Assembly: GCF_036227125.1 (NCBI RefSeq)
Contig: NZ_CP109435.1
Span: forward strand, 3,038,001-3,102,000
DNA length: 64,000 nucleotides
Source: Streptomyces sp. NBC_01485
Lineage (GTDB): Bacteria > Actinomycetota > Actinomycetes > Streptomycetales > Streptomycetaceae
Direction: 5' to 3'
Shown here: in pieces, positions 7,293-15,731 of the stretch
Numbering within the stretch: the first letter of the stretch is position 1
Layout: each line of letters starts with the position of its first letter
Made by a program: the position numbers and the translations under genes
Notes under the pieces: model-generated
What the model was told of the DNA's origin: nothing
What the model saw: the letters and a program-made list of their open reading frames with translations, nothing else
Databases searched by the model: none

Positions 7293-8939
7293 TCAGTTCA
7301 CGTTGACCGCGCTCCATGCCGCCGCCACCGCGTTGTACTCCGTGGTGCCGGAACCGTAGAGGTCACGGGCCGCGTTCAGGGTTGCTGTTCTTGCTGCCGC
7401 GTAGTTCGTGGATGACGTCATGTAGACCGTCAGCGCCCGGTACCAGATCGCGCCCAGCTTGTCGCGGCCAATGCCGGTGACCGTGGAGCCGTTGTACGTC
7501 GGGGAGTTGTACGTCACGCCGTTGATGGTTTTCGTGCCGCTGCCCTCTGCCAGGAGGTAGGCGAAGTGGTTGGCCACGCCTGAGGAGTAGTGGACGTCCA
7601 GGTTGGCGACCGAACTGCTCCAGTAGTCGGCGGAGTTGGCGTCCTTGCTCGGCTTGTCCATGTAGCGCAGGGCGTCCCGGCCGAAGCCGGAGCGGACTAT
7701 CTTCTCGCCGATCAGGTAGTCGCCGGGGTCGGAGGCGTTGCCCGCGTAGAACTCGACCAGCGATCCGAAGATGTCGGACGTCGCCTCGTTCAGGCCGCCC
7801 GACTCGCCCGAGTAGGTCAGGTTGGCCGTCTTCGACGTCACGCCGTGGGACATCTCGTGGCCGGCGACGTCCAGGCCTACCAGCGGGCCGAGTTGGGTGG
7901 CGTTGCCGTCGCCGTACGTCATGCAGAAGCAGCTGTCGTCCCAGAAGGCGTTCGCGTAGTTGTTGCCGTAGTGGACGCGGTTGTAGGAGCCCTTGCCGTC
8001 GTTGCCGATGCCGTTGCGGCCGTGGACGTTCTTGTAGTAGTCCCAGGTGGTGTCGGTGCCGTACTGGGCGTCCACGGCGGCCGTCGAGCGGTCCGAACTC
8101 GCCCCCGTTCCCCAGTGGTTGTCGGTGTCCGTGAAGAGCGTCGCGGGGGCGCGGCTGATGCAGATGCCGAAGATGCACAGGTCGGTCTTGTTGGCCGCGT
8201 CACCGGTGTACGTGTTGCCGCGCGTCGGGTCCTTGAGCTGGTACGTCGATCCCGAGAGGGTCGTCTCCAGCGGGACCGTGCCGCCGTACAGGGAGTTGCC
8301 GTCGCCCGTCGCCGTCTCGATGGTGTCCCAGGCGTCGATCTGGGCGCCGGTGCGGGCGTCGGTCAGCACCGCGCGGGCGACCGGGTTGCCGAGCGGGTCG
8401 AGGGCGACGACGTTCGTCTGCCAGGCCAGTTTCGGGGCGCCGTGCAGGGCGTCGACCACCAGTTGCGGCTTGGCTTTCACCTGCTTCAGAGTCTCACCCA
8501 GGTTGGCCGCGCGCAGGGCGTTGACGGCCGCGTCGGCGGCCTTCGGGGCTGAGAGGGCCGGGGTGATGCTCGGCAGCGAGATCGCCGCCCGCGTCGCCCG
8601 GTTCGCGCTTCGGTACGTACCGTCGGGGGCCAGATGGACGACGAAGTCGCCGCCCAGGACGGGGAGTTGGCGGTACGTACGGTCGTAGCGGACGTGCTGG
8701 GCGCCGTCCTTGTCGACGACCACGTCACGGACGGAGGTGCCCTGCACGGAGGTGAGGCCCAGGGCCGTCGCGTGGTCGGCGAGGGCCGTCGCCGCGTTGT
8801 CCAGGGCGGTGGCGCGGGTCGGTCTGTCGGCCGCGTCGGCGACCGGGGAGAGTACGGCGGCCAGGAGCGTGGCCGTGGTGGCGGCTATGCCGGCGGTGGC
8901 GAGACGGGAACCTCGGACGTGCTGCCGTATCCGACTCAT
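7293..8939 (-). CDS. Secreted M4 (thermolysin-like) neutral metalloprotease
   Basis: A 548-residue secreted zinc endopeptidase preproenzyme. Residues about 1-38 are a signal peptide (MSRIRQHVRGS, hydrophobic core, cleavage near ADA-AD). An FTP/PepSY-type propeptide follows to roughly residue 210, then the M4 catalytic and C-terminal domains. The zinc site is HEMSH at 361-365, with Glu362 as general base and Glu385 in GLNEATSD as the third ligand. A late histidine in DVHYSSGVANHFAY stabilises the transition state. The ATG at 8939 is preferred over an upstream in-frame start at 9062 because it begins a canonical signal peptide and has a GAGGAG sequence upstream. It probably serves extracellular protein degradation. 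Confidence 0.92.
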   Translation of the reverse strand: MSRIRQHVRGSRLATAGIAATTATLLAAVLSPVADAADRPTRATALDNAATALADHATALGLTSVQGTSVRDVVVDKDGAQHVRYDRTYRQLPVLGGDFVVHLAPDGTYRSANRATRAAISLPSITPALSAPKAADAAVNALRAANLGETLKQVKAKPQLVVDALHGAPKLAWQTNVVALDPLGNPVARAVLTDARTGAQIDAWDTIETATGDGNSLYGGTVPLETTLSGSTYQLKDPTRGNTYTGDAANKTDLCIFGICISRAPATLFTDTDNHWGTGASSDRSTAAVDAQYGTDTTWDYYKNVHGRNGIGNDGKGSYNRVHYGNNYANAFWDDSCFCMTYGDGNATQLGPLVGLDVAGHEMSHGVTSKTANLTYSGESGGLNEATSDIFGSLVEFYAGNASDPGDYLIGEKIVRSGFGRDALRYMDKPSKDANSADYWSSSVANLDVHYSSGVANHFAYLLAEGSGTKTINGVTYNSPTYNGSTVTGIGRDKLGAIWYRALTVYMTSSTNYAAARTATLNAARDLYGSGTTEYNAVAAAWSAVNVN

Positions 8940-9100
8940 CAGTGTCTGAAGTCTCCTCGGGAAGGCGCCCATGAAGGGCGCGTGTGGGGGCGGAGGCGAG
9001 GTGCGGTGCGGTGGCGCTGACTTCGTCCTGGCATTTAAGTGGGCATGACATGTCGTGTCCATAGCGCCTACACAGGGAGCCTGCGTGGGGCGATGAGGGG

Positions 9101-9150
9101 GTGGTGAGGGTAGGCGAGGGTCGGTGAGGGCTGGTGAGGGTCGGTGAGGG
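9101..9150 (+). repeat. Tandem 10-bp repeat, five copies
   Basis: Five consecutive units of the form NNGGTGAGGG occupy 9101-9150, with one unit carrying GGCGAGGG. They end just before the ribosome site of the gene at 9166 and lie between it and the divergent protease gene. Copy number could vary by slippage and alter promoter spacing. No function is visible. Confidence 0.8.
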
Positions 9151-9165
9151 GAGAGAATCGGTTTC

Positions 9166-9633
9166 GTGACCGGCCCTGGACTCCCCTCACCAACCCCCGA
9201 ACTCCCCTTCTTCGTCTACGGCACCCTCCGCCCCGGCGAGGTCAACCACGACCGCTTCCTGCACGGCCGCACCCTCCGCGAGGAGCCGGCCCGCCTGGCG
9301 GGCGCGGTGCTGTACCACGGGCCCGGCTATCCCTACGCGGTCGAGGTGCCGGGGGGTGGACTCGGGCTGGCCGTCACCGGGGATCTCGTGACGGCCCGTC
9401 CGGCGGCGTACGCACGGCTGCTCGCCGAACTCGACCGGCTGGAGGAGTACCGGCCGGGCGACCCGCGCAACCTCTACGAGCGGGTCGAGCGGACGGTGCT
9501 TCGTGGGAACCGCTCGTCGCCCGCGCGTGCCTGGGTGTACGTCGCCGCGCCCGCCGTCGCCGCCCGGCTGAGGGCCCGGGGAAAGCTGGTCGAGGGCGGC
9601 GACTGGCTCTCGCGGCCCGACGACGGCCGATGA
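9166..9633 (+). CDS. Gamma-glutamylcyclotransferase-fold protein (GGCT/AIG2-like)
   Basis: A 155-residue cytoplasmic protein of the gamma-glutamylcyclotransferase-like superfamily. The diagnostic start FFVYGTLRPGEVNHDRF holds the YGTLR substrate-binding loop. The catalytic acid is expected in the LDRLEEYRPGDP segment, where the glutamates of the E-x-Y motif are present. Known members form 5-oxoproline from gamma-glutamyl compounds; the substrate here cannot be read from sequence. The GTG at 9166 follows a GGGGAGAG site. The neighbouring genes give no pathway hint. Short tandem repeats flank both ends of the gene. Confidence 0.82.
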   Translation: MTGPGLPSPTPELPFFVYGTLRPGEVNHDRFLHGRTLREEPARLAGAVLYHGPGYPYAVEVPGGGLGLAVTGDLVTARPAAYARLLAELDRLEEYRPGDPRNLYERVERTVLRGNRSSPARAWVYVAAPAVAARLRARGKLVEGGDWLSRPDDGR

Positions 9634-9690
9634 CGACCGATGACGGCTGATGACGGCTGATGGCGGCTGATGGCGGCTGATGGCGGCTGA
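9621..9690 (+). repeat. Tandem 10-bp repeat, about seven copies
   Basis: Units close to TGGCGGCTGA or TGACGGCTGA run from 9621 to 9690. The last three are identical, while the first ones encode the C-terminus and stop (9631-9633) of the cyclotransferase-like gene. Slippage here could change the end of that protein. The rest of 9691-9945 holds no gene. A weak hairpin, CGGTGAC/GTCACCG (9786-9812), and the ribosome site of the next gene are the only features seen. Confidence 0.8.
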
Positions 9691-9945
9691 TGACGCCCGG
9701 CGAGGTCCCTTTGGCCCGTCCCGGCAGGTAGGTCACCCGTTCACACCCCCTGCGGGCCGTTTTCCGCACTGTGCCGTCGCCACGGCGGTGACCTGCTGAA
9801 ACACCGTCACCGACGCGCGCGCCGCACCGCCATCTGACACCCATTCATCCCATTCCTGACGTGGCACCAGGAAGCGCGCTCGCGCCCCTGCGACTTACCT
9901 CGGATCAGAAGGGCAGGGAATCTCGAAGAGCTCGAAGGAGCATCC

Positions 9946-10473
9946 ATGCGACGTACCGTCCGGCTGCTGACCGGTACCGCGCTCGCCGTCGTCGCCGCGG
10001 CCGGGTTCGCCGTACCCGCTCACGCGGCCGGTTCCCGGGGCGGAAGCCTGGACGTGTACCCCTCCAGCGCGGTGCCGGGCGGGCAGGTGTCGGTGAACAC
10101 GGCCGCGTGCGGGGACGGCGGGGCGGCGACGGGCGACGCCGGGGCGGTGGGCGCCTCTCGTTTCACGCTCGCGCCCAGCGCGCACGAGGGTGAGGCGATC
10201 GGGCAGTTCCTGGTGCCGCCGAGCGCGCAGCCGGGGACGTACGAGATCGTCGCGCGGTGTGCCGGGGACGGGCGGCGGATCACCGGGGACCTGGTGATCA
10301 CGCTGGCCTCGGACCGGCAGCCGGTGCTTCCGCGAGGAAGTGTGAAGACGGGGGTCGGCGGCGCACTGGGCCCCGACCCCGTACAGACCGCGGCCGGTGT
10401 GGCGGCTCTCGCCGTCGCCGCCGCGGGCGGTACCTGGCTCCTGCATCGCCGGGCGAGAGGCGACGGGTTCTGA
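9946..10473 (+). CDS. Secreted, C-terminally membrane-anchored surface protein (sortase-linked)
   Basis: A 175-residue exported protein. Residues 1-28 form a signal peptide ending AHA-AG. A beta-rich, Ig-like domain follows, with two cysteines (NTAACGDGG and IVARCAGDG) that probably form a disulfide. A glycine-rich linker leads to a C-terminal hydrophobic helix (about 148-168) with an Arg-rich tail, HRRARGDGF. No clear LPXTG or LAXTG motif precedes the helix, so covalent anchoring by the adjacent sortase is not evident. The AAGGAG site before the ATG is strong. Pairs of such a protein with a class F sortase recur in Streptomyces; its role is unknown. Confidence 0.8.
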   Translation: MRRTVRLLTGTALAVVAAAGFAVPAHAAGSRGGSLDVYPSSAVPGGQVSVNTAACGDGGAATGDAGAVGASRFTLAPSAHEGEAIGQFLVPPSAQPGTYEIVARCAGDGRRITGDLVITLASDRQPVLPRGSVKTGVGGALGPDPVQTAAGVAALAVAAAGGTWLLHRRARGDGF

Positions 10474-10648
10474 CGGACACCCTCCGCTGTCCGTCAGCCG
10501 GTACCGCATGTCCCCGCCCCCTCCGGGTCCGACGCCCCTCGCGGCCCGGAGGGGCACGGGGATCCCCCTCGACACCGCTCATCACCGTTCGTCCCGCCCA
10601 TCACCGCCCAGCACCGCTCATCAGGCGTTCACGGAGAGGGGTTCCGGC

Positions 10649-11290
10649 ATGCGCAAGGTCGGCAACACCGCCATAGCGGCCGTCACCGCGGTCGCCCTCT
10701 GCTGCGGCGCGTGGCTGCTGCACAGCGGTGCCGAGACGCACCCCCCGCCGCAGCCGTCCGCGGCCCAGGCCCACTCGGGCGGCTCGGGCGGCGCGGACAT
10801 GTCGACCCGGTCGGCGCGGTCCGCCCCGGCGCTGCCGCCCTCCCCGCCCGACCGCGTCCGTATCCCCGCGATCCACGTGGACGCCCCCCTGACGGGCCTC
10901 GCCCTCACCTCCGCCGGCAGCCTGGACGTCCCGCCCGCCGAGAAGAAGAATCTCGCCGGCTGGTACGAGGCCGGTACCACCCCCGGCGAGACGGGCACCG
11001 CGATCGTCGCCGGCCACGTCGACAACGCCGACGGCCCCGCCGTCTTCTACGACCTGGGCGCCCTGCGCAAGGGCAGCGCCATCGAGGTGGACCGGCGCGA
11101 CGGAAGCGTCGCCGTGTTCACCGTGGACGCCGTCGAGGTCTACCGGGCGCGCGCCTTCCCCGACGAGAAGGTGTACGGGGCGGCGGGCCGGCCCGAGCTG
11201 CGGGTGATCACGTGCGGTGGGGGGTATTCGCGGTCGACCGGTTACGAGGGGAACGTCGTCGTGTTCGCGCATCTCACCGGGAGCCGCTGA
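10649..11290 (+). CDS. Class F sortase
   Basis: A 213-residue membrane-anchored cysteine transpeptidase of the sortase superfamily. An N-terminal signal-anchor (about residues 6-25) and a Pro/Ser-rich linker precede the sortase beta-barrel (about 68-210). The catalytic triad is visible: His123 in [14 protein letters not shown], Cys189 in VITCGG and Arg195 in [14 protein letters not shown]. The spacing and TCGG context fit class F. An ATG at 10649 behind a GGAGAGGGG site is chosen over longer starts. The substrate is not obvious: the neighbour at 9946 is the natural partner but lacks a recognisable sorting signal. The last 17 nt overlap the convergent gene at 11274. Confidence 0.88.
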   Translation: MRKVGNTAIAAVTAVALCCGAWLLHSGAETHPPPQPSAAQAHSGGSGGADMSTRSARSAPALPPSPPDRVRIPAIHVDAPLTGLALTSAGSLDVPPAEKKNLAGWYEAGTTPGETGTAIVAGHVDNADGPAVFYDLGALRKGSAIEVDRRDGSVAVFTVDAVEVYRARAFPDEKVYGAAGRPELRVITCGGGYSRSTGYEGNVVVFAHLTGSR

Positions 11291-11837
11291 CCGCTGACCA
11301 CCGACCGTTGATCACCGACCGGGCGATGGCCCGCGCGCACTCCAGCGCCTCGGTGTGCGTGGTGTCGACCTCCAGGTCGTAGTCCACGCCCCGGTGCACC
11401 GGCTCCGCCTGCCGCTCGGCCATCCCCCGCACCCGGTCGCCTCGTACGATCTCCCGGCCCGCGGCCACCGCCGCCTCGCAGCGGACGCCGACCCAGAGGA
11501 CGTCCAGCCCGTCGAGGACCTTGCGCCACCGTTCCTGGGTGGCGGCGCCGCCGAGGAAGACGTCGTCGACGATCACCCGGGCGCCGGCGTGGACCATCGC
11601 GGCGATCCCCGTCGCCCACGCCGCCTCCAGGGTCATGAACTCCTCGCCGACGCTCACCCCGCCGTCCGCCGCGAACTCGATCCCCGTGCCCGCACCGGGC
11701 ATCGCCTCGATCAGCGAGTCGACCCCGAAGGCCAGCCAGGGTTCCGGCAGAACCTCCTGCAGACACCGCACGATCCCGGACTTGCCGGAGCTGGAGCCGC
11801 CGTTCAGCACGATCACCTGAGTCGTCACGCGGGTCAC
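11274..11837 (-). CDS. Chloramphenicol phosphotransferase-like kinase (CPT family)
   Basis: A 187-residue P-loop kinase. The Walker A motif is GGSSSGKS (about 13-20). The acidic residue after the next strand, Asp in [12 protein letters not shown], corresponds to the catalytic base of S. venezuelae chloramphenicol 3-O-phosphotransferase. The lid is Arg-rich ([16 protein letters not shown]). Most chromosomal members are not proven resistance enzymes, so the substrate remains open and a resistance call would be premature. The 3' end overlaps the convergent sortase gene by 17 nt. The ATG at 11837 matches the family start. Confidence 0.85.
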   Translation of the reverse strand: MTRVTTQVIVLNGGSSSGKSGIVRCLQEVLPEPWLAFGVDSLIEAMPGAGTGIEFAADGGVSVGEEFMTLEAAWATGIAAMVHAGARVIVDDVFLGGAATQERWRKVLDGLDVLWVGVRCEAAVAAGREIVRGDRVRGMAERQAEPVHRGVDYDLEVDTTHTEALECARAIARSVINGRWSAVSGSR

Positions 11838-11874
11838 AGTAGGGGGCTACGTGACGAACCCCCCCCACAGGTTT

Positions 11875-12657
11875 TCAGGCGACCCACTGCTCGTAGGCCA
11901 GGTTCGCCACCAGCGCGAACACCACTGTCAGCAGGACGACGCGGACGAAACCGCTGCCCTTCTTCAGGGCCGTGCGCGCGCCCAGCGTGCCGCCCACGAG
12001 GTTGAAGACGGCCATCAGCGCCGCCAGCTTCCACAGCACGGCCCCCTGCCAGGCGAAGGTCGCGAGCGCGCCCGCGTTGGTGCAGCAGTTGACGATCTTC
12101 GCGGTGGCCGAGGCGGTGACCAGGTCGAGGTGGAGGACGGCGGTGAGGGCGAGGACCAGGAAGGTGCCCGTGCCGGGGCCGATGAGGCCGTCGTAGAAGC
12201 CGATGCCGAGGCCCGCGAGGCCGATCGCGGCGAGCATCTGGCGGCGGGTGGCCGGGCCGGGGGCGGGCGCGGTGCCGAAGGCGGGGCGCAGGATCACGAA
12301 GGCCGCCACGCACACCAGCACCACCATGATCACCGGCTTCAGCACCTCGGTGCTCATCCCCGCGGCGAAGAAGGCCCCGCCGGACGACCCGGCCAGCGCC
12401 GCCAGCCCGATCCGCACCGCGAGCCGTACGTCCACGGGTGCGCGGCGCGCGTAGGTCACGGCCGCGCCCGAGGTCCCGACGATGGCGACGGCCTTGTTGG
12501 TGCCGAGCGCGGTCGCCGCCGGGGTCCCGGCCGGGAGTCCGAGCAGCATCGCGGGCAGGAGCAGCAGGCCTCCCCCGCCGACCACCGCGTCGATCCAGCC
12601 GGCCGCGAGCGCGGCGAGGCAGAGCAGCACGAGTGTGGCCAGGGATATGTCGGGCAT
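11875..12657 (-). CDS. TSUP/TauE-SafE family membrane exporter
   Basis: A 260-residue polytopic protein of the TauE/SafE (TSUP) family, whose members move sulfite, sulfoacetate or other organic anions. About eight hydrophobic segments are visible. The two family signature loops are present: GWIDAVVGGGGLLLLP near the N-terminus and GFYDGLIGPGTGTFL after mid-protein, each followed by a conserved NK or TAK segment (ALGTNKAV and ASATAKIVN). The ATG at 12657 begins the first membrane helix. Longer frames to 13026 would read through the tandem repeat and are not credible. Substrate unknown. Divergent from nirB. Confidence 0.88.
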   Translation of the reverse strand: MPDISLATLVLLCLAALAAGWIDAVVGGGGLLLLPAMLLGLPAGTPAATALGTNKAVAIVGTSGAAVTYARRAPVDVRLAVRIGLAALAGSSGGAFFAAGMSTEVLKPVIMVVLVCVAAFVILRPAFGTAPAPGPATRRQMLAAIGLAGLGIGFYDGLIGPGTGTFLVLALTAVLHLDLVTASATAKIVNCCTNAGALATFAWQGAVLWKLAALMAVFNLVGGTLGARTALKKGSGFVRVVLLTVVFALVANLAYEQWVA

Positions 12658-12719
12658 GGTCAGGAACCCTATGCGACGGCGGCCGGGGCCTACGTGCGGG
12701 ACCTCCGCGCAGAACTTAC

Positions 12720-12794
12720 GTGTGGGGCCCGCGTGTGGGGCCCGCGTGTGGGGCCCGCGTGTGGGGCCCGCGTGTGGGGCCCGCGTGTGGGGGA
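12720..12794 (+). repeat. Perfect 13-bp minisatellite, five and a half copies
   Basis: The unit GTGTGGGGCCCGC is repeated without change from 12720 to 12784, followed by a partial GTGTGGGGGA. It lies in the promoter region between the leftward TSUP gene and the rightward nitrite reductase genes. Its perfection suggests recent expansion by slippage. Each unit contains the palindrome GGGGCCC. No role can be assigned. Confidence 0.9.
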
Positions 12795-12825
12795 CCTCCC
12801 CACCGGACCTATGCGCCGGAAAACT

Positions 12826-12851
12826 GTGACAGTCGCCAGGCCATGTGTCAC
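12826..12851. promoter_or_regulatory. Inverted repeat GTGACA-N14-TGTCAC upstream of nirBD
   Basis: Perfect 6-bp arms at 12826-12831 and 12846-12851 form a 26-bp dyad whose centre is about 270 nt before nirB. It could be an operator for either divergent gene. The GTGAC and GTCAC half-sites resemble GlnR a-sites, but the spacing does not fit a GlnR box. Confidence 0.4.
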
Positions 12852-12902
12852 CTTTCCGCGGGACAACCCTCACACCCACCCCCCGCCCCCGCTGAGGGCA
12901 GC

Positions 12903-12940
12903 GTTCCTCGCGGGAAACAGCGGTGATGCGGCTGGGTAAC
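12903..12940 (+). promoter_or_regulatory. Candidate GlnR box upstream of nirBD
   Basis: Four half-sites with exact 6-nt spacers fit the known pattern gTnAC-n6-GaAAC-n6-gTnAC-n6-GaAAC: GTTCC (12903-12907), GAAAC (12914-12918), GATGC (12925-12929) and GTAAC (12936-12940). The second is perfect, the first and fourth are near matches, and the third is poor. GlnR is the nitrogen regulator that activates nitrite reductase in Streptomyces, so location and function agree. Binding itself is inferred. Confidence 0.5.
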
Positions 12941-12963
12941 GTCCGCGTCGCACGCTCCTGGAC

Positions 12964-13110
12964 ATGACCTCGAATGCGCGTGTGGTGGTGATCGGCGAGT
13001 ACCGGCGACCGGTCGGCCGCCGGCACGTCCCCGAGGTGATCGCATACGAAATCGGCCCCGACGGCGGCCCCCGCTCCACCTGCTCACCTACGACGGAGGC
13101 TCCTGAATGA
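12964..13110 (+). CDS. Possible 48-residue ORF coupled to nirB
   Basis: A short frame starts MTSNARVVVIGEYRRPVG and ends at TGA 13108-13110, overlapping the nirB ATG in an ATGA arrangement. Its first residues resemble the beginning of a Rossmann-fold FAD oxidoreductase, then the similarity stops. It may be a coupled leader, a remnant of a deleted oxidoreductase gene, or chance. No clear ribosome site precedes the ATG. I give it low confidence; it is recorded because the overlap with nirB is exact. Confidence 0.25.
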   Translation: MTSNARVVVIGEYRRPVGRRHVPEVIAYEIGPDGGPRSTCSPTTEAPE

Positions 13111-15731
13111 CCGCCACCGAAGGGGCCACCCCGGCCACTCCCACGATCGTGCTCGTCGGCCACGGCATGGTCGGCCAGCGCTTCCTCGAAGCGCTCGCCG
13201 AGCGCGGCCTGACCGCCACGCACCGCGTGGTCGTGCTGTGCGAGGAGCCGCGTCCCGCATACGACCGCGTGGCCCTCACCTCGTACTTCTCGGGGAAGAC
13301 CCCCGAGGAACTGTCCATGACCGACCCGGAGTTCATCGCCGCGCACGGCATCGAGCTGCACGTCGGCGACCCGGCGGAGACCGTCGACCGCGAGGCGAGG
13401 AAGGTGACGTCGCGCTCCGGTCTGGTCGTCGGCTACGACGTCCTCGTCCTGGCCACCGGCTCCTACCCGTTCGTGCCGCCGGTCCCCAACAAGGACGCCG
13501 AGGGCTGTTTCGTCTACCGCACGATCGAGGATCTCCTCGCCATCGAGGCGTACGCGAAGGCGCGTGCCACGACGGGCGCGGTGGTCGGCGGCGGACTGCT
13601 GGGTCTGGAGGCGGCGGGTGCGCTGAAGGGGCTCGGACTCACCAGCCACATCGTGGAGTTCGCGCCGCGTCTGATGCCGGTGCAGGTCGACGAGGGCGGC
13701 GGCGCGGCCCTGTTGCGCACCATCGAGGACATGGGCCTGTCCGTGCACACCGGTGTGGGCACGCAGGAGATCGTGGTCGACGAGTCCGGCGCGGTCACCG
13801 GCATGAAGCTGTCCGACGGTTCCGAACTCGCCACGGATCTCGTGGTGTTCAGCGCCGGTGTCCGGCCCCGCGACCAACTGGCCCGTGAGTGCGGCCTGTC
13901 GGTGGGCGAGCGCGGCGGCATCTCGGTCGACGAGCGGTGCCGTACCGTCTCCGACCCGCACGTCTTCGCGATCGGCGAGTGCGCGCTCGCGGCGGACGGC
14001 CGGGTGTACGGCCTGGTCGCCCCCGGCTACGAGCAGGCCGAGACCGTGGCCGCCGCCATCGCCGCCGACGAGAGCGAGCAGCTGTCCTTCACGGGCGCCG
14101 ACCTCTCCACCAAGCTGAAGCTGCTCGGCGTGGACGTGGCATCGTTCGGCGACGCGCACGGAGCGACCGCGGACTGCCTGGACGTCGTCTACTCCGACGC
14201 CCGCTCGGGCCTGTACAAAAAGCTGGTCATAGGTCGCGACGGCACCCTGCTCGGCGGCATCCTGATCGGCGACGCGGACGCCTACGGCACCCTGCGCGCG
14301 TTCACCGGGTCCGTACCGCCCGTCGCCCCCGAGTCGCTGGTCCTGCCGGCCGGCGCCGGGGACGCCGTACAACTCGGTCCGTCCGCGCTGCCGGACGAGG
14401 CGATCGTCTGCTCCTGCCACAACGTGTCGAAGGGCACGATCCGCGGGGCGGTGACGGAGCACTCCTGCACGACCGTGCCCGAGGTGAAGAAGTGCACCAA
14501 GGCCGGTACCGGCTGCGGGAGTTGCGTGAAGGTGCTCGGCCAGCTCGTCACCGCCGAGCTGGAGGCGAGCGGCGTCGAGGTCGACAAGGGCCTGTGCGGC
14601 TGCTTCACGCAGACCCGCGAGGAGCTCTACGAGATCGTCCTCGCCCTGCGCATCAACACCTACCAGGATCTCCTCGACCGCTACGGCCGCGACGACGCCC
14701 GGGGCGGCGACGGCTGCGACGTCTGCAAGCCGGCGATCGGCTCGATCATCGCCTCCCTCGCCCCGACGATCGGCGCGAGCGGCTACGTCCTGGACGGCGA
14801 GCAGGCGGCCCTGCAGGAGACCAACGACCACTTCCTCGCCAACCTCCAGAAGAACGGCTCCTATTCGGTCGTCCCGCGCATCCCCGGCGGTGAGATCACC
14901 CCCGAGGGCCTCATCGTGATCGGTGAGATCGCCCGCGACTTCGGCCTCTACACGAAGATCACCGGCGGCCAGCGGATCGACATGTTCGGCGCGCGGGTCG
15001 AGCAACTCCCGCTGATCTGGACCCGGTTGGTCGACGCCGGCTTCGAGTCAGGACACGCCTACGGCAAGTCGCTGCGCACGGTGAAGTCCTGCGTCGGCCA
15101 GACCTGGTGCCGCTACGGCGTCCAGGACTCCGTCCGCATGGCGATCGACCTGGAGCTGCGCTACCGGGGGCTCCGGTCCCCGCACAAGCTCAAGTCCGCC
15201 GTGTCCGGCTGCGCCCGCGAGTGCGCCGAGGCCCAGTCGAAGGACTTCGGCATCATCGCCACCTCCAACGGCTGGAACCTCTACGTCGGCGGCAACGGCG
15301 GCGCCACCCCGCGCCACGCCGACCTGCTCGCGCAGGACCTCGACGACGCCGAACTGGTCAGCCTCATCGACCGGTTCCTGATGTTCTACATCCGCACCGC
15401 CGACCGCCTGGAGCGCACCTCGACCTGGCTGGAGCGGATCCCCGGCGGCCTGGACCACGTACGCGACGTGGTCGTGGAGGACTCCCTCGGCATCTGCGAG
15501 GAACTGGAGTCCCTGATGACGGACCACGTGGCGCACTACGCCGACGAGTGGGCCACCACCATCAACGACCCCGAGAAGCTCGCCCGGTTCGTGTCCTTCG
15601 TCAACGCGCCGGACACCCCCGACCCGGTCGTCGGCTTCGTCCCCGAGCGCGACCAGATCAAGCCCGACCTGCCGCTGCTGACCATCGGCACGCGTCCCAT
15701 GGAAGCCCTGGAAGGGAGCACCCAGCGATGA
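13107..15731 (+). CDS. nirB: Assimilatory nitrite reductase [NAD(P)H], large subunit
   Basis: An 874-residue cytoplasmic flavo-sirohaem enzyme that reduces nitrite to ammonium. Domains in order are a FAD/NAD(P)H oxidoreductase module (GHGMVGQRFLE near residues 15-25, second Rossmann VVGGGLLGLEAAG), a BFD-like [2Fe-2S] domain (C435-S-C437-H-N, then CGSCVK), a sulfite/nitrite reductase ferredoxin-like half domain, and the sirohaem-[4Fe-4S] domain. The cluster ligands are visible as Cys662 and Cys668 (CVGQTWC) and Cys702 and Cys706 (SGCARECAE). An ATG at 13107 follows a GACGGAGG site. It overlaps nirD by 4 nt (ATGA). Nitrogen control through the upstream GlnR-like site is likely. Confidence 0.96.
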   Translation: MTATEGATPATPTIVLVGHGMVGQRFLEALAERGLTATHRVVVLCEEPRPAYDRVALTSYFSGKTPEELSMTDPEFIAAHGIELHVGDPAETVDREARKVTSRSGLVVGYDVLVLATGSYPFVPPVPNKDAEGCFVYRTIEDLLAIEAYAKARATTGAVVGGGLLGLEAAGALKGLGLTSHIVEFAPRLMPVQVDEGGGAALLRTIEDMGLSVHTGVGTQEIVVDESGAVTGMKLSDGSELATDLVVFSAGVRPRDQLARECGLSVGERGGISVDERCRTVSDPHVFAIGECALAADGRVYGLVAPGYEQAETVAAAIAADESEQLSFTGADLSTKLKLLGVDVASFGDAHGATADCLDVVYSDARSGLYKKLVIGRDGTLLGGILIGDADAYGTLRAFTGSVPPVAPESLVLPAGAGDAVQLGPSALPDEAIVCSCHNVSKGTIRGAVTEHSCTTVPEVKKCTKAGTGCGSCVKVLGQLVTAELEASGVEVDKGLCGCFTQTREELYEIVLALRINTYQDLLDRYGRDDARGGDGCDVCKPAIGSIIASLAPTIGASGYVLDGEQAALQETNDHFLANLQKNGSYSVVPRIPGGEITPEGLIVIGEIARDFGLYTKITGGQRIDMFGARVEQLPLIWTRLVDAGFESGHAYGKSLRTVKSCVGQTWCRYGVQDSVRMAIDLELRYRGLRSPHKLKSAVSGCARECAEAQSKDFGIIATSNGWNLYVGGNGGATPRHADLLAQDLDDAELVSLIDRFLMFYIRTADRLERTSTWLERIPGGLDHVRDVVVEDSLGICEELESLMTDHVAHYADEWATTINDPEKLARFVSFVNAPDTPDPVVGFVPERDQIKPDLPLLTIGTRPMEALEGSTQR

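Noticed and set aside
11274..11837. Calling the CPT-like kinase a chloramphenicol resistance gene
   Set aside because: The P-loop and catalytic Asp support the family, but most chromosomal members have no proven drug substrate.
12870..15005. 711-codon open frame antisense to nirB
   Set aside because: It is a GC-bias shadow of nirB. It has no conserved motifs and nirB is unambiguous on the other strand.
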